From NCBI RefSeq assembly GCF_021202945.1, contig NZ_JAJOYR010000001.1:2647543-2711542 (forward strand): DNA of 64,000 bases, written 5' to 3'. The translations under genes and the position numbers were made by a program. Source of the DNA: Stenotrophomonas sp. SY1 (lineage in GTDB: Bacteria > Pseudomonadota > Gammaproteobacteria > Xanthomonadales > Xanthomonadaceae). Positions 25,547 through 36,510 of this stretch are shown one piece after another. Under the pieces are notes generated by a model. That model ran no database searches. It had not been told where the DNA came from and saw nothing but the letters and a program-made list of their open reading frames with translations. Positions within the stretch are counted from its first letter, which is position 1; each line of letters begins with the position of its first letter.

Positions 25547-26728
25547 TCAGGGCTTCGCCACAGCCGGCGGTGCCAACTCGGCGAAGACCGGGCCCATGGC
25601 GCCCATTGTCGCCTTGTCCGCTCCCATGTCCTCGGCGGCATTGGCAATGGCGATCACGCCGTTACCGCTTTCGGGAAACAATGCGACCCACGCGAGCCAG
25701 TTGCCGTCCGAACCGCCATGGGTCAGCACCGGCCCCTTCCGGCCCGCGATGGAAGCCTGCACGCCCCAATCCATCGCCGACGGACTGCCGTTCTGTGCGG
25801 TCTGCATCAAACGATAGGAGGCTGGCGCCAACAATTTGCCTTTGCCGCGGCTGCCGGCCATCTGATCGATGGCGAACTTGGCCATGTCCTGCAGACGCAT
25901 GTGCAGATTGCCGGCCGGCGTGTACATCGGTGGCACGCCATCGTCCGCCTTCTGCGGTGCGGTCGTCACCGGCTTGCCTGCACGGTGGCCTTGCGGCTGG
26001 TCCGCAGGCGTGGGGCCAAAGCCTGCGCTGTCCATGCCCAGCGGCGTGAACACCTCACGCTGCATCAGCGTTTCAAAGTCGGCACCGGTGGCGCGCTCGG
26101 CAATCACGGCGGCAATCAGGAAGCCACTGTTGCTGTAGGCGAACTCACTACCCGGCACATTGACCGGCGCCTCCAGCAGCGTGGCACGGATATAGGCTTC
26201 ACGCTGCACCGGCAGAGCGCGGGCATCGGTGAAGAAAGCATCCAGCGCAGCTGCGTCCTGCAGATTCTCCGGCAGCCCAGCGCGGTGCGACAGCAACTGC
26301 GTCAAGGTGACATTGCGGTAGGCCGGGTTGATCGCATCAAGGTCGGGAAGCATCTTCGACAGCGGCGCGTCCCAGTCCAAAAGCCCCTGCTCGGCCAGAC
26401 GCGCGATCAGCGCAACGGTCATCGGCTTTCCGGTGGAACCAATCAGCCAGACATCGTCGTTCTGCGCCGCCACGGCGCTGTCATTGCGGCGCACCCCGCG
26501 CACCGACTGAAGGTCGATCTTGTCGTCGCGGATGACCAGCATCGCTACCGCTGGAGTCTGCGTGCCTTCCATGGCGGCGGCGAGCAGCGGGTCCAGACGG
26601 CTCTGCGCCAACGCACTGCTGCTGAATACCGTGGCTGCCAGCGCGAGCGACAGCCCGAGGACCAGATGACGGGAAGCCGTTGAAGCCTTGCGGGTCAAAC
26701 GTGAACTACAACGTGCGGCAGTTGCCAT
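25547..26728 (-). CDS. Serine hydrolase of the beta-lactamase (class C-like) family
   Basis: A 393-residue exported enzyme; signal peptide ends near SSSALAQ. The three active-site motifs are present: SxxK as GSTGKP, YxN as YSNSGF, and HGG as THGGSDGN. Such proteins (Pfam beta-lactamase) are usually esterases or D-aminopeptidases rather than antibiotic-hydrolysing. The ATG at 26728 (MATAARCSS) follows GGGGATCACC; a longer open frame upstream has no such site. Stands alone. Confidence 0.87.
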   Translation of the reverse strand: MATAARCSSRLTRKASTASRHLVLGLSLALAATVFSSSALAQSRLDPLLAAAMEGTQTPAVAMLVIRDDKIDLQSVRGVRRNDSAVAAQNDDVWLIGSTGKPMTVALIARLAEQGLLDWDAPLSKMLPDLDAINPAYRNVTLTQLLSHRAGLPENLQDAAALDAFFTDARALPVQREAYIRATLLEAPVNVPGSEFAYSNSGFLIAAVIAERATGADFETLMQREVFTPLGMDSAGFGPTPADQPQGHRAGKPVTTAPQKADDGVPPMYTPAGNLHMRLQDMAKFAIDQMAGSRGKGKLLAPASYRLMQTAQNGSPSAMDWGVQASIAGRKGPVLTHGGSDGNWLAWVALFPESGNGVIAIANAAEDMGADKATMGAMGPVFAELAPPAVAKP

Positions 26729-27277
26729 GGTGATCCCCGGGCAGAAGGTGAAGAGGGACGCGAAGTCGCGCCAGCCCCCTTTGGCCGCTGATGAAGGGAG
26801 CCCATTCATGCTGCAAGTCGCACCACAAAGCCACTAGTGCCATCCGGCATACGCTGTTCAAGCCGGGCACTGACGGCGTTGACCGGATGATTTCCGCAAC
26901 GTGTCGCGTCACGAAATTCACCCTGAACGCGTCGCAATGCGCGTCGCTGCAGGCGCGCGATCACGGCACTCCCAAATCAGCTGGTCCAGGCAGCACGCGG
27001 CCAGAACTGCAAGCCAGACCATTGGCCATGGCGGCAGTGCGCAGCACCTGTTTGAATGCGCCAGCGAAGCGCCGGGAAAGTATTGATCGACGACATTGCC
27101 ACCCGGCCAGTGCCTGCATAAGGTGATGCCCCCGGCCCAGCCAACCTCGGCAAGTGCCTCCCACCGCAGACGCGGCCTGGTCACCAGCACCGTCCAACCC
27201 CGCCCCGCCTTCGCACCCACCCGCCATACGCCGTAGTATCCTTCGGCGATAACTTCTGGATTTGAGGACCGCGCCGC
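26729..27277. other. Gap without a supported gene
   Basis: Open frames here lack family features and ribosome binding sites. Holds the divergent promoters of the serine hydrolase (minus) and the lipoprotein (plus). Confidence 0.45.
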
Positions 27278-27754
27278 ATGCGTTTTCGCCCCCAGTACGT
27301 CCTGATCGCCCTGATCGCACTTGTGCTCACCGCTTGCGGCGAGGGCAAGGTCAAGCGCGTTTCCGAACCGGCCGCCAGCATCCAGCAACTTACTGTCGGC
27401 AATGACGGCAACTGGGAAGTCGAGCTGCGCCTGCGCAATTACAGCTCAATGCCGATGCGTTTTGATTCGGTCGCGCTCTCGATGAAGACCGGCGACGAAG
27501 TTGCCGGCACGCTCAACGCCTCGCCGGCGCTGTCCATCGGTCCGGAATCGGCCGATGTCATCAAGGTCCGCCTGCAACCGGCATCCGGCGCACGCATCGT
27601 CATGGCTGACGCCTTGGCCGGTGGCCGCTCCCTGTTCTATGAACTGGAAGGCACGGTCAGTGCCACTCCGGAAGAAAAGAAGCAACGCAGTTTTGACGTA
27701 AAAACCCGCAACAGCCTCAACCAGGCACCGGGCCTGCCCGGCGTGCTGCGCTGA
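27278..27754 (+). CDS. Lipoprotein with LEA14-like (WHy) beta fold
   Basis: A 158-residue protein with lipobox LTAC (Cys20). The mature part alternates strands (VEVELRLRNYSSMPMRFDSVALSMKT), as in the LEA type 2 / WHy domain that binds hydrophobic partners or protects under stress. The family call is moderate. Thirty-one bases separate it from the acyl-CoA dehydrogenase, so the two may be cotranscribed. Confidence 0.65.
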   Translation: MRFRPQYVLIALIALVLTACGEGKVKRVSEPAASIQQLTVGNDGNWEVELRLRNYSSMPMRFDSVALSMKTGDEVAGTLNASPALSIGPESADVIKVRLQPASGARIVMADALAGGRSLFYELEGTVSATPEEKKQRSFDVKTRNSLNQAPGLPGVLR

Positions 27755-27785
27755 TCCGTTAACCGCTTCGTTCGAGAACCGTCTG

Positions 27786-29576
27786 ATGAGCAACTACAAA
27801 GCCCCCATTAACGACCTCCGTTTCGCCCTGCACGACGTACTCAAGGCTGAATCCCTGTTTGCCGCGATGGGCCTTGAAGAGGCCAGCGCCGACGTCATCG
27901 ACGCCGTGCTCGAAGAAGCCGGCCGCTTCAGCACCAGCGTGCTGGCACCGCTGAACGCCATTGGCGACCAGGCCGGCTGCAAGCTCGACAAGGCCACCGG
28001 CGACGTCACCACCGCACCGGGCTTCAAGGAAGCCTATGCGCAGTTCGTCGACGGCGGCTGGACCGGCCTGACCGCAGCGCCGGAATTCGGCGGCCAGGGC
28101 ATGCCGGCCACTCTGGGCATGGCCCTGAGCGAAATGGTGTCCTCGGCCAATTTGGCCTGGAGCCTGTTCCCGATGCTGTCGCACGGCGCGGTCGAAGCGC
28201 TCAAGCATTACGGCGAAGACTGGCAGAAGGAAGCCTTCCTCAAGCCGCTGGTTGCCGGCAACTGGACCGGCACCATGTGCCTGACCGAACCGCACGCCGG
28301 CACCGACCTGGGCCTGATCAAGACCCGCGCCGAACCGAACGCCGATGGCAGCTACTCCATCACCGGCACCAAGATCTTCATCACCGCCGGCGAGCACGAC
28401 CTCAGCGACAACATCGTGCACCTGGTGCTGGCCAAGCTGCCCGACGCCCCTCCGGGCCCGAAGGGCATCTCGCTGTTCGTCACGCCCAAGTTCAAGGTCG
28501 ACCGTGACGGCAACCAGGGCGAGCGCAACGCACTGCGCTGCGGCGCGCTGGAACACAAGATGGGCATCCACGGCTCGTCCACCTGCGTGATGAACTTCGA
28601 CGGCGCCGAAGGCTACCTCGTCGGCCAGCCGCACAAGGGCCTGCAGGCGATGTTCGTGATGATGAACTCCGCCCGCCTCGGCGTTGGCGTGCAGGGCCTG
28701 GCCCAGTCCGAGCGCGCCTATCAGGGCGCACTGGCCTACGCCCGCGAACGCCTGCAATCGCGCGCACCGAAGGGCGCCCAGCTGGCTGACAAGCCGGCCG
28801 ACCCGATCATCGCCCAGCCCGACGTCCGCCGCATGCTGCTGACCACCAAGGCGCTGACCGAAGGTGGCCGCCTGCTGGCCGCCCATGCCTACACCCAGCT
28901 CGACGCCGCCCATCACGCCAGCGACGAGAAGACCCGCGCCGATGCCGACACCCTGGTCAGCTTCCTCACTCCGATCGTCAAGGCCTGCCTGACCGAATGG
29001 AGCATTGAAGCCACCTACAACGGCCAGCAGGTGTTCGGCGGCCACGGCTACATCGCCGAGCACGGCATGGAGCAGTACGCCCGCGATGCCCGCATCACCA
29101 CGTTGTACGAAGGCACCACCGGCATCCAGGCGCTAGACCTGATCGGCCGCAAGACCGCCGTCTCCCAGGGCGCCGGGCTGAAGCTGTTCCTGGCCGAGGT
29201 GGAGCAGTTCATCGCCGACAACGCCAACAACCCGGCCGTGGCTGAATTCCTGCCGGTGCTCGGCGCCAAAGCCAAGGAATGGGGCAAGCTGACCGTCGGC
29301 GTCCTGCAGCGCGCTGCCGCCAACCCGGAAGAACTGGGCGCAGCCAGCTGGGATTACCTGTTCTACAGCGGCTACGTCACGGTCGCCTACTGGTGGGCCC
29401 GCTCGGTGGTTGCCGCGCAGGCCTCCAGCCAGACGGAAAGCTTCAAGCAGGCCAAGCTGGAAACCGCGCGTTTCTACTACGCCCGCATCCTGCCGCGCAC
29501 CCTGACCCACGCAGCCGGCGTGGAAAGCGGCGCAGATCCGCTGATGGCAATGGACTCGGTCCGCTTCGGCGACTGA
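27786..29576 (+). CDS. Acyl-CoA dehydrogenase with C-terminal extension domain
   Basis: A 596-residue FAD enzyme that introduces a 2,3 double bond in an acyl-CoA. It has the N-terminal extension domain ([12 protein letters not shown]), the dehydrogenase core with [19 protein letters not shown] and [14 protein letters not shown], the catalytic region [34 protein letters not shown], and a C-terminal four-helix extension. This architecture matches the large FadE/DmdC-like class. Substrate cannot be told from sequence; fatty acyl-CoA is likely. Confidence 0.93.
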   Translation: MSNYKAPINDLRFALHDVLKAESLFAAMGLEEASADVIDAVLEEAGRFSTSVLAPLNAIGDQAGCKLDKATGDVTTAPGFKEAYAQFVDGGWTGLTAAPEFGGQGMPATLGMALSEMVSSANLAWSLFPMLSHGAVEALKHYGEDWQKEAFLKPLVAGNWTGTMCLTEPHAGTDLGLIKTRAEPNADGSYSITGTKIFITAGEHDLSDNIVHLVLAKLPDAPPGPKGISLFVTPKFKVDRDGNQGERNALRCGALEHKMGIHGSSTCVMNFDGAEGYLVGQPHKGLQAMFVMMNSARLGVGVQGLAQSERAYQGALAYARERLQSRAPKGAQLADKPADPIIAQPDVRRMLLTTKALTEGGRLLAAHAYTQLDAAHHASDEKTRADADTLVSFLTPIVKACLTEWSIEATYNGQQVFGGHGYIAEHGMEQYARDARITTLYEGTTGIQALDLIGRKTAVSQGAGLKLFLAEVEQFIADNANNPAVAEFLPVLGAKAKEWGKLTVGVLQRAAANPEELGAASWDYLFYSGYVTVAYWWARSVVAAQASSQTESFKQAKLETARFYYARILPRTLTHAAGVESGADPLMAMDSVRFGD

Positions 29577-29610
29577 TCCCAAGCAGCAATTATCCATCGC
29601 ACAGATCCGC

Positions 29611-29657
29611 CCCCTCCCTTTGGCGCAGCCAAGGGGAGGGTTGGCGAGGGGTAGCTT
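29611..29657. repeat. Dispersed hairpin element, copy 1
   Basis: CCCCTCCCTTTGGCGCAGCC followed by AAGGGGAGGG and GCGAGGGGTAGCTT. A diverged second copy lies at 38215-38267. Forms a strong hairpin and may act as a terminator. Confidence 0.6.
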
Positions 29658-29721
29658 CCCGGCGCCAGACGCAACAGCGGCTTCCGGATTCATCCTGCCG
29701 ACCTGCCGTAGCCGCCCCGCA

Positions 29722-29752
29722 TTTACACAAATTGTCACGCTTCGTGTATAAG
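29722..29752 (+). promoter_or_regulatory. Sigma-70-like promoter of the HNH gene, near-leaderless
   Basis: TTTACA and TATAAG (or GTATAA) separated by 18-19 bases. Transcription would start within a few bases of the ATG at 29764, leaving almost no leader. Confidence 0.5.
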
Positions 29753-29763
29753 CTGTTTTCCCG

Positions 29764-30429
29764 ATGGAGACAGACACTACACCGCGTAGTCTGATCGATA
29801 CCGGAGCCGATACATCCGCTCCGACAGCCGGGTTTTCGCTTCCGCCTTCCCTTCACCGCCTTGGTTCCGTGCGACTGCTGTCGCTGGATGCGCATGGCCG
29901 CGTGCTGGACTGGATCAACTGGCAGGACGCCGCCTGCCTGTACGCACGCGACGCGGTGGCCTGGACGCTGGGCGACCCCTGCCTGCACGTCCACGGCGCC
30001 ACCAACCGCGACAGCGGCCTGCGCAGCGGCATGGACCTGCACCCGATCATCGCCTCGCGCGGCCATGCCCGCTCGCGCGCAATTGATCCCACGCCAAATC
30101 TGACCAATACCGCGCTGTTCGCCCGTGACGCGCAGTTGTGCCTGTACTGCGGCCACCAGTTCAGCCGCCCGTCGCTGACCCGCGACCACGTCATGCCGCT
30201 CTCCAAGGGCGGCCTGGACACCTGGGAGAACGTGGTCAGCGCCTGCTTCCATTGCAATTCACGCAAGGCCAACCGCACTCCGCAGCAGGCCAACATGCCG
30301 CTGCTGGCCGTTCCCTACCGGCCGAGCTGGATCGAGCACCTGATCCTGTCCAACCGCAACATCCTGGCCGACCAGATGGCCTTCCTGAAGGCACAGCTGC
30401 CCAAGAACGCCCTGCGTCGCAGCGCCTGA
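29764..30429 (+). CDS. HNH endonuclease family protein
   Basis: A 221-residue protein. The C-terminal half holds the HNH fold with two zinc CxxC pairs: CLYCGHQFSRPSLTRDHVMPLSKGGLDTWENVVSACFHCNSRK, in which DHV..P...GG..W.N is the metal-binding core. The N-terminal half (VRLLSLDAHGRVLDWINWQDA) is typical of a widespread housekeeping HNH subfamily in Proteobacteria whose role is unknown. No restriction or defence partner lies nearby. Confidence 0.85.
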   Translation: METDTTPRSLIDTGADTSAPTAGFSLPPSLHRLGSVRLLSLDAHGRVLDWINWQDAACLYARDAVAWTLGDPCLHVHGATNRDSGLRSGMDLHPIIASRGHARSRAIDPTPNLTNTALFARDAQLCLYCGHQFSRPSLTRDHVMPLSKGGLDTWENVVSACFHCNSRKANRTPQQANMPLLAVPYRPSWIEHLILSNRNILADQMAFLKAQLPKNALRRSA

Positions 30430-30594
30430 GGCAAGCTTGGCGCGCAACCGGCCCGGAACGGCGTGGCATTCTGGCTGAACCGTCCCTTCAGACTTGGCAC
30501 ATTCACCCTCATCCACCGCTCACGCGTGCCGCGCTTTGCTTGCCCCACCCCCGGTTGGCGGCCAAAATACGGTTTCGCTTGATACACGAAGAAA

Positions 30595-32505
30595 ATGATC
30601 GACTCTGCCTGCTATCCGCGCCTGTCGCGCGTCCAGACTCCCGATGACCTGCGCACGTTCGATGAAGCCGAACTGGGCGCGGTGGCGGGCGAGCTGCGTG
30701 CCTACCTGATCGAGTCGGTGGGCAAGAGCGGCGGTCACTTCGCTGCCGGGCTGGGGGTGATCGAACTCACCGTCGCCCTGCACTACCTGTTCAACACGCC
30801 GGTCGACCAGCTTGTCTGGGACGTCGGCCATCAGACCTACCCGCACAAGATCCTCACCGGCCGCCGCGACAGCATCCACACGGTCAAGCAGAAGGACGGC
30901 GTTGCGCCGTTCCCCAAGCGCGAGGAAAGCCCGTTCGACACGTTTGGCGTCGGCCATTCCTCGACCTCCATCTCCGCTGCACTGGGCATGGCCATCGCCC
31001 GCCAGCGCCAGGGCGATGATCGCAAGGTGGTTGCGGTGATCGGCGATGGCGCGATGACCGCCGGCATGGCGTTCGAAGCGCTGGCGCACGCCGGTGGCAT
31101 GGACGAAGAGCCGAACGTGCTGGTCGTGCTCAACGACAACAACATGTCCATCTCCGAAGCCGTCGGTGGGCTGACCAAGATGCTTGGCCGCGCCACCGCC
31201 AGCCGCACGCTCAACGCGTTGCGCGAAGGCGGCAAGAAGATCCTCGGTGACAAGCGCCACAGCCCGCCTGCGCGCTTCGTCAAGCGCTGGGAAGAACAGT
31301 GGAAGGGCATGTTCGTCCCCTCCACCGCCTTCGAGCAGATGGGCTTCCATTACACCGGCCCGATCGACGGCCACGACCTGCCGCTGCTGCTGACCACGCT
31401 CAAGCGTCTGAAAGACGCCAAGGGCCCGCAGCTGCTGCACATCATGACCACCAAGGGCAAAGGCTACGAGCCGGCCGAAGGCGACCAGATCGGCTACCAC
31501 GCAGTGGGGCCGTTCGACCCGAGCAAGGGCCTGCCGACCAAGAGTGCGCCGAAGAAGCCTACCTACACCGATGTGTTCGGCGACTGGCTGTGCGATGCCG
31601 CCGCTGCCGACCCGCAGCTGATGGGCATCACCCCGGCCATGCGCGAAGGCTCTGGACTGGTGCGCTTCAGCAGGGAATACCCCGAGCGCTACTTCGACGT
31701 GGCCATCGCCGAGCAGCATGCGGTGACACTGGCCGCAGGCATGGCAACGCAGGGCGCAAAGCCGGTGGTCGCCATCTATTCGACCTTCCTGCAACGCGCC
31801 TACGACCAGCTGGTGCACGACGTGGCCACCCAGAACCTGGACGTGCTGTTCGCGATCGACCGCGCTGGCGTGGTCGGCCCGGATGGCGCCACCCATGCCG
31901 GCAACCTCGACCTGAGCTTCCTGCGTTGCGTGCCGAACATGGTGGTGATGGCGCCGGGCGACGAAGCCGAATGCCGGCAGATGCTCAGCACCGGCCTGCG
32001 TTACAACGGCCCGGCTGCGGTGCGCTATCCGCGCGGCACCGGCCCCGGCGCTACGGTGGGCGATGATCTGTCCACGTTGGAGATCGGCAAGGCGCAACTG
32101 CGCCACGCTGGCAGTCGCATCGCCCTGCTCGCCTTCGGCTCAACCCTGACCGCTGCCGAACAGGTCGGCCGCGAGCTCGGCCTGAGCGTGGTCAACATGC
32201 GTTTCATCAAGCCGCTGGACAAGGCGATGCTGTTGGAACTGGCCCGCACCCACGAGGGCTTTGTCACCATCGAAGACAACGTGGTTGCCGGCGGCGCCGG
32301 CTCGGGCGTGTCCGAACTGCTCAACGCCGAAGCGGTGCTGATGCCGGTACTGCACCTGGGCCTGCCCGACAGCTACCAGCACCACGCCAGCCGCGAAGAC
32401 CTGCTGGCCGAAGCCGGCATCGACGCCGCAGGCATCCGCGAGGCAGTGCTAAAGCGCTGGCCAAAACTCAAGGACAACGCCGCGCCATTGAGCGCGGTGA
32501 GTTGA
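30595..32505 (+). CDS. dxs: 1-deoxy-D-xylulose-5-phosphate synthase
   Basis: A 636-residue TPP enzyme that condenses pyruvate and glyceraldehyde-3-phosphate, the first step of the MEP isoprenoid pathway and a branch to thiamine and pyridoxal. Seen: [30 protein letters not shown], the TPP motif [14 protein letters not shown]...NDNNMSIS, the second-domain [15 protein letters not shown], and the C-terminal transketolase domain. The length is normal. A strong terminator follows at once, so it is probably monocistronic. Confidence 0.98.
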   Translation: MIDSACYPRLSRVQTPDDLRTFDEAELGAVAGELRAYLIESVGKSGGHFAAGLGVIELTVALHYLFNTPVDQLVWDVGHQTYPHKILTGRRDSIHTVKQKDGVAPFPKREESPFDTFGVGHSSTSISAALGMAIARQRQGDDRKVVAVIGDGAMTAGMAFEALAHAGGMDEEPNVLVVLNDNNMSISEAVGGLTKMLGRATASRTLNALREGGKKILGDKRHSPPARFVKRWEEQWKGMFVPSTAFEQMGFHYTGPIDGHDLPLLLTTLKRLKDAKGPQLLHIMTTKGKGYEPAEGDQIGYHAVGPFDPSKGLPTKSAPKKPTYTDVFGDWLCDAAAADPQLMGITPAMREGSGLVRFSREYPERYFDVAIAEQHAVTLAAGMATQGAKPVVAIYSTFLQRAYDQLVHDVATQNLDVLFAIDRAGVVGPDGATHAGNLDLSFLRCVPNMVVMAPGDEAECRQMLSTGLRYNGPAAVRYPRGTGPGATVGDDLSTLEIGKAQLRHAGSRIALLAFGSTLTAAEQVGRELGLSVVNMRFIKPLDKAMLLELARTHEGFVTIEDNVVAGGAGSGVSELLNAEAVLMPVLHLGLPDSYQHHASREDLLAEAGIDAAGIREAVLKRWPKLKDNAAPLSAVS

Positions 32506-32509
32506 TGAA

Positions 32510-32536
32510 AAGGCCCCGCGATGCGGGGCCTTTTTT
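32510..32536 (+). terminator. Terminator of dxs
   Basis: Perfect 10-bp stem AAGGCCCCGC / GCGGGGCCTT with a 3-nt loop and a T run. Confidence 0.92.
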
Positions 32537-32585
32537 ATTGCATTGCCAAAGCAGGCGCCGCGCCACCGCAAGCAGGTCCTGTCTG

Positions 32586-32704
32586 GTAGGCGCGGCCTTG
32601 GCCGCGAAGCCGACAATGCACCCCAAGCACACATGTATCCGGCAATTGCACACGGCCCGGCGCAGGTACCAGCAACGGCTTCGCAGCCAAGGCCGCTCCC
32701 GCAG
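32586..32704. repeat. Inverted pair of REP elements
   Basis: GTAGGCGCGGCCTTGGCCGC followed by GAAGC (32586-32610), and its inverted relative at 32677-32704. GTAG-headed palindromes of this kind are REP elements in Stenotrophomonas and Pseudomonas. Confidence 0.7.
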
Positions 32705-32739
32705 TGAGCCGGCATTACGCAAGAGCCTGCCGTTCGGCC

Positions 32740-33912
32740 TCAGTCCCAGCCCTTTCTGCCAGCGCGCAGGTACGGCAGCACCGACAGCAGTGCCAGCACG
32801 GCGAGCACCAGTCCGATCCACAGCGCCGAGCGCAGCCCATAGCCGGCGGAGATCGCCATGCCGCCCAGGTAGGAACCGCCACCCAGGCCGATATTGATCA
32901 CCGAGGTGTGCACGGCGTTCACCATCGGTCCCGGATGGGCAACGCTGACGATGCGCGCCATCATCGCCGGGTTCATCGGCACGCCGGAAAGACCAATCAG
33001 CACCACAGCCAGGATCGCCACCCACTTGTACTCGGCGAACATCGCCATGCCGAACAACGACACGGTGAGCACGCTCAGCCCAATGACCATGATGGCCAGG
33101 CTGTGGCGGTAGGCAAGACGACCGGTGATCACATTGCCCACGATGTTGGAGAGGCCGTAGACCATCAGGATGAACGGCACCACGGCCATGCTGAAACCGG
33201 TCACGTCGACCAGCACCGGCACGAAGTAACTGAAGGCAGCAAAGCTCGCACCGAGGATCAGACAACTGGTTGCACACGCTTTCCAGTAAGCCGTATTGCG
33301 GAAAGCCTTGAGCTCTTCCTCCATCTTCAGCGTGCCGCCGCCGGCCAGATTCGGCAGCAGGCGGATCAGCGCGAACAGGCAGATCAGCACCAGCACGGCC
33401 ACCAGGCCAAAGCTGACACGCCAGCCCCACTGCTGGTCAATGATGGTCGCCAGCGGAACACCGAACACGTTGGAAACCATGAAGCCGCCGATCACCACCG
33501 AGGCAGCCAGAGGGCGGTTCTCAACAGGAACCAACGCCATGCTGGTAGCCAGCGACAGACTCAGGCAACCCGCGCACAGCACGCCGGTGATCACACGGAT
33601 GGCCACCAGCACGTGGTAGTCGGAGTTGAACGCGCTCAGGCCCTGTGCGAGCACATACAGGGCCAGCAGCCACAGCAACGTGGGCCGATAGGGGACTTTC
33701 AGTTTCAGGAACGCATAGGTCAGTACCGGGCCGCCCAGCATCACGCCGAATGCGTAATACGAGATCAGGTGGCCGACCTCGCCGACCGTGACGCCGAACG
33801 CCGCGGACAGGGTGGACATCATGCCCGCCACCATCAGCTCGGCCGTGCCAAGGGAAAATATCGCCAGACCCAGTACGTAGACCGAGATCGGCAGGCTTTT
33901 TGTCGATGACAT
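32740..33912 (-). CDS. MFS efflux transporter (DHA1/AraJ-like)
   Basis: A 390-residue inner-membrane protein with twelve predicted helices. The N-terminal LAIFSLGTAELMVAGMMSTLSAAFGV and the ITGVLCAGCLSLSLATSMALVP motif in TM5 are typical of the drug:H+ antiporter family DHA1 that exports sugars, drugs or amino acids. The ATG at 33912 is preceded by AGTTGAGAAGT. It lies downstream of the TetR gene on the same strand and is probably its target. Confidence 0.87.
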   Translation of the reverse strand: MSSTKSLPISVYVLGLAIFSLGTAELMVAGMMSTLSAAFGVTVGEVGHLISYYAFGVMLGGPVLTYAFLKLKVPYRPTLLWLLALYVLAQGLSAFNSDYHVLVAIRVITGVLCAGCLSLSLATSMALVPVENRPLAASVVIGGFMVSNVFGVPLATIIDQQWGWRVSFGLVAVLVLICLFALIRLLPNLAGGGTLKMEEELKAFRNTAYWKACATSCLILGASFAAFSYFVPVLVDVTGFSMAVVPFILMVYGLSNIVGNVITGRLAYRHSLAIMVIGLSVLTVSLFGMAMFAEYKWVAILAVVLIGLSGVPMNPAMMARIVSVAHPGPMVNAVHTSVINIGLGGGSYLGGMAISAGYGLRSALWIGLVLAVLALLSVLPYLRAGRKGWD

Positions 33913-33995
33913 ACTTCTCAACTTCTTTCTTATATTTGAATGAACGTTACAAAAAAAAGGCGAAAGACCCCGGACCGAATGCCGGCCACCGAGGC

Positions 33996-34598
33996 CTAAA
34001 GGTTGATCAACAGACCGGCGACGACATCCTCCAGGACCGCCCTGTCCTGGATGTTCCGGCTCAGCACCCGCAGACCGTAGTAGCCCGCCAGGAAGCCCCG
34101 GGCCATCTGCAGAGCCGATATCTGGTCACCGACCTCGCCGATGCGCTGGCCTTCGCTGAACACCGCGACCAGGGTTTGTTCCAGCCGCTGCCGATATTCC
34201 TGATTCAACGTGGCAACGGCTTCATCCTTGCTGCCACGCTCCAGTGCGGAGAACAGCACCATTGCGTCGCGCTGTCCCGGCTGGGAAAAGTCTTCGTCCA
34301 TGCCCCACAGCAGCAAGGTGTGCAACCTGGTCTTTACCGGACCCGGCTGCATGAGAATGGCCAACTGTGCGGCCATCGTCTGCTCGTGGCTGCGCAGCAA
34401 CGCCTGTTCGTACAACCCCTGCTTGCTGCCAAAAGCGTTGTACAAGCTGCCCCTGCCCAACCCGGTGCCATCGCAAAGATCCTGCGCCGAGGTGCCGGCA
34501 AAACCATTGGCGCTGAATACCGCCACGGCGGCATCGATGACGTCTTCGTCCTCGAACTGCCTGGGGCGACCCGGATAGGACGGCTTTTCAGTGCTCAT
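33996..34598 (-). CDS. TetR-family repressor, likely controls the MFS gene
   Basis: A 200-residue regulator. The HTH is in VIDAAVAVFSANGFAGTSAQDLCDGTGLGRGSLYNAFGSKQGLYEQAL. The C-terminal ligand domain is of the TetR_C type. The ATG at 34598 (MSTEKPSY) is favoured over a TTG eight codons earlier. A perfect operator-like palindrome lies 46 bp upstream, suggesting autorepression with readthrough into the MFS gene 83 bp downstream. Confidence 0.88.
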   Translation of the reverse strand: MSTEKPSYPGRPRQFEDEDVIDAAVAVFSANGFAGTSAQDLCDGTGLGRGSLYNAFGSKQGLYEQALLRSHEQTMAAQLAILMQPGPVKTRLHTLLLWGMDEDFSQPGQRDAMVLFSALERGSKDEAVATLNQEYRQRLEQTLVAVFSEGQRIGEVGDQISALQMARGFLAGYYGLRVLSRNIQDRAVLEDVVAGLLINL

Positions 34599-34643
34599 GG
34601 CGGTGCTCGAGAGGAGCTGCAATGGCTCCGGCTCGCTCCGTTA

Positions 34644-34659
34644 TGGAATGGGCATTCCA
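34644..34659. promoter_or_regulatory. Putative TetR operator
   Basis: Perfect inverted repeat TGGAATG-GG-CATTCCA, followed by an AT-rich TATTCTAGCATG in which a minus-strand -10 (TAGAAT) can be read. Confidence 0.65.
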
Positions 34660-34843
34660 ATATTCTAGCATGCCGGAACCATGCAAGCCGAGCATTGGAC
34701 ACACCGAAATCCCGAAGGGGCCGTGACCACTTCGCGACACTTTGCCGCCCGATCATGTGGAAACGACGCCATGGCGGGCTGCCGACCAACAGCTGGCCTG
34801 CATTGGCCGCGCCTCACGCAACGACCATCCATCTTCATGCACC

Positions 34844-34872
34844 AAAAAACAAAGGCGCCTTTCGGCGCCCTT
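34844..34872 (-). terminator. Terminator of guaA
   Basis: On the minus strand, a GGCGCC stem with GAAA loop and flanking AAGG/CCTTT pairs, then TTTGTTTTTT. Confidence 0.88.
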
Positions 34873-34882
34873 GTTGTTCAAC

Positions 34883-36448
34883 TCATTCCCACTCGATCGT
34901 TGCCGGCGGCTTGCCGGAGATGTCGTAGACCACGCGCGAGACGCCACGCAACTCGTTGATGATGCGATTGGAGACACGGCCGAGGAAGTCATACGGCAGG
35001 TGCGCCCAATGCGCGGTCATGAAGTCGATGGTTTCCACCGCACGCAGTGCGATCACCCACTCATACGCACGCGCGTCGCCAACCACGCCCACCGACTTGA
35101 CTGGCAGGAACACCGCGAACGCCTGACTGGTCTTGTCGTACAGATCAGCCGCACGCAGCTCTTCGATGAAGATCGCATCGGCCCTGGCCAGCAGCTCGGC
35201 GTACTCGCGCTTCACTTCGCCCAGGATGCGCACGCCCAGGCCCGGGCCCGGGAACGGATGGCGGTAGACCATCGCGCGCGGCAGGCCGAGCTCGACGCCG
35301 AGACGGCGCACTTCATCCTTGAACAACTCGCGCAGCGGCTCGACCAGCTTGAGCTTCATGTCTTCCGGCAGGCCGCCCACGTTGTGGTGGCTCTTGATCA
35401 CGTGCGCCTTGCCGGTCTTGCTGCCGGCCGACTCGATCACGTCCGGATAGATCGTGCCCTGCGCCAGCCACTTGGCGTTGCTGAGCTTGTTCGACTCCTC
35501 GTCGAAGATCTCCACGAACAGGTTGCCGATGATCTTGCGCTTGGCTTCCGGATCGCTGATGCCTTCCAGGGCCTTGAAGTAACGGTCGGCGGCATTCACG
35601 CGCACGACCTTCACGCCCATGTTGTCGGCCATCATCTTCATGACCTGGTCGCCTTCCTGGAAGCGCAGCAGGCCGGTATCGACGAACACGCAGGTCAGCT
35701 GATCACCGATGGCCTTGTGCAGCAGTGCCGCGACCACTGACGAATCAACGCCGCCCGACAGACCCAGGATCACCTCGTCGCTGCCAACCTGCTCGCGCAC
35801 GCGGGCAATCTGGTCGTCGATGATGTTGGCGGCGGTCCACAGCGTGGCGCAACCGCAGATGTCGGTGACGAAACGCTTCAGCAGCGCCGAGCCCTGCTTG
35901 GTGTGGGTCACTTCCGGGTGGAACTGCACGCCATACCAACGCTTCTCTTCGTTGGCCATCGCGGCCACCGGAATGCGGTCGGTCACAGCGGTGATGGCGA
36001 AGCCCGGCGGCACATGCGTAACGTGGTCGCCGTGGCTCATCCACACGTCCAGACGCGGCTCACCGTTGTGGTCAGACAGCCCGCCCAGCAGGCCATCATT
36101 GCCCAGCAGTTTCACCTCGGCATGACCGAACTCGCGCTGGTCGGCGGCTTCGGTACCACCGCCCAACTGCTTGGCCATGGTCTGCAGGCCGTAGCAGATG
36201 CCCAGCAACGGCAGACCGCTGTCGAACACTTCCTGCGGCGCAGCCGGTGCGCCCGGCAGCGTGGTGGTTTCCGGGCCACCGGACAGGATGATGCCCTTGG
36301 CACCAAAAGCGGCGATTTCAGCCGGATCGTGGTCCCACGCCCAGATTTCGCAATACACGCCGAATTCGCGGATACGACGCGCGATCAGCTGCGTGTACTG
36401 TGCGCCGAAATCGAGGATGAGGATCTTGTCGTTATGGATGTTGGTCAT
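34883..36448 (-). CDS. guaA: GMP synthase (glutamine-hydrolysing)
   Basis: A 521-residue enzyme converting XMP to GMP. The class I glutamine amidotransferase has Cys85 in [10 protein letters not shown] and His in QFHPEVTHT; the ATP pyrophosphatase has the PP-loop [16 protein letters not shown]; the C-terminus shows dimer motifs ([26 protein letters not shown]). Read from the ATG at 36448 (MTNIHNDK); four codons upstream is a TTG. It follows guaB with a hairpin between. Confidence 0.98.
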   Translation of the reverse strand: MTNIHNDKILILDFGAQYTQLIARRIREFGVYCEIWAWDHDPAEIAAFGAKGIILSGGPETTTLPGAPAAPQEVFDSGLPLLGICYGLQTMAKQLGGGTEAADQREFGHAEVKLLGNDGLLGGLSDHNGEPRLDVWMSHGDHVTHVPPGFAITAVTDRIPVAAMANEEKRWYGVQFHPEVTHTKQGSALLKRFVTDICGCATLWTAANIIDDQIARVREQVGSDEVILGLSGGVDSSVVAALLHKAIGDQLTCVFVDTGLLRFQEGDQVMKMMADNMGVKVVRVNAADRYFKALEGISDPEAKRKIIGNLFVEIFDEESNKLSNAKWLAQGTIYPDVIESAGSKTGKAHVIKSHHNVGGLPEDMKLKLVEPLRELFKDEVRRLGVELGLPRAMVYRHPFPGPGLGVRILGEVKREYAELLARADAIFIEELRAADLYDKTSQAFAVFLPVKSVGVVGDARAYEWVIALRAVETIDFMTAHWAHLPYDFLGRVSNRIINELRGVSRVVYDISGKPPATIEWE

Positions 36449-36510
36449 AAAGCCCGGCAAGTGATCAATGAAAACGGGAAACGATGCAAAACGAATGGCG
36501 GATAGAGAAA

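Noticed and set aside
29764..30429. HNH protein as a restriction or defence nuclease
   Set aside because: It lies among housekeeping genes, has no methylase or partner, and matches a widely conserved chromosomal subfamily.
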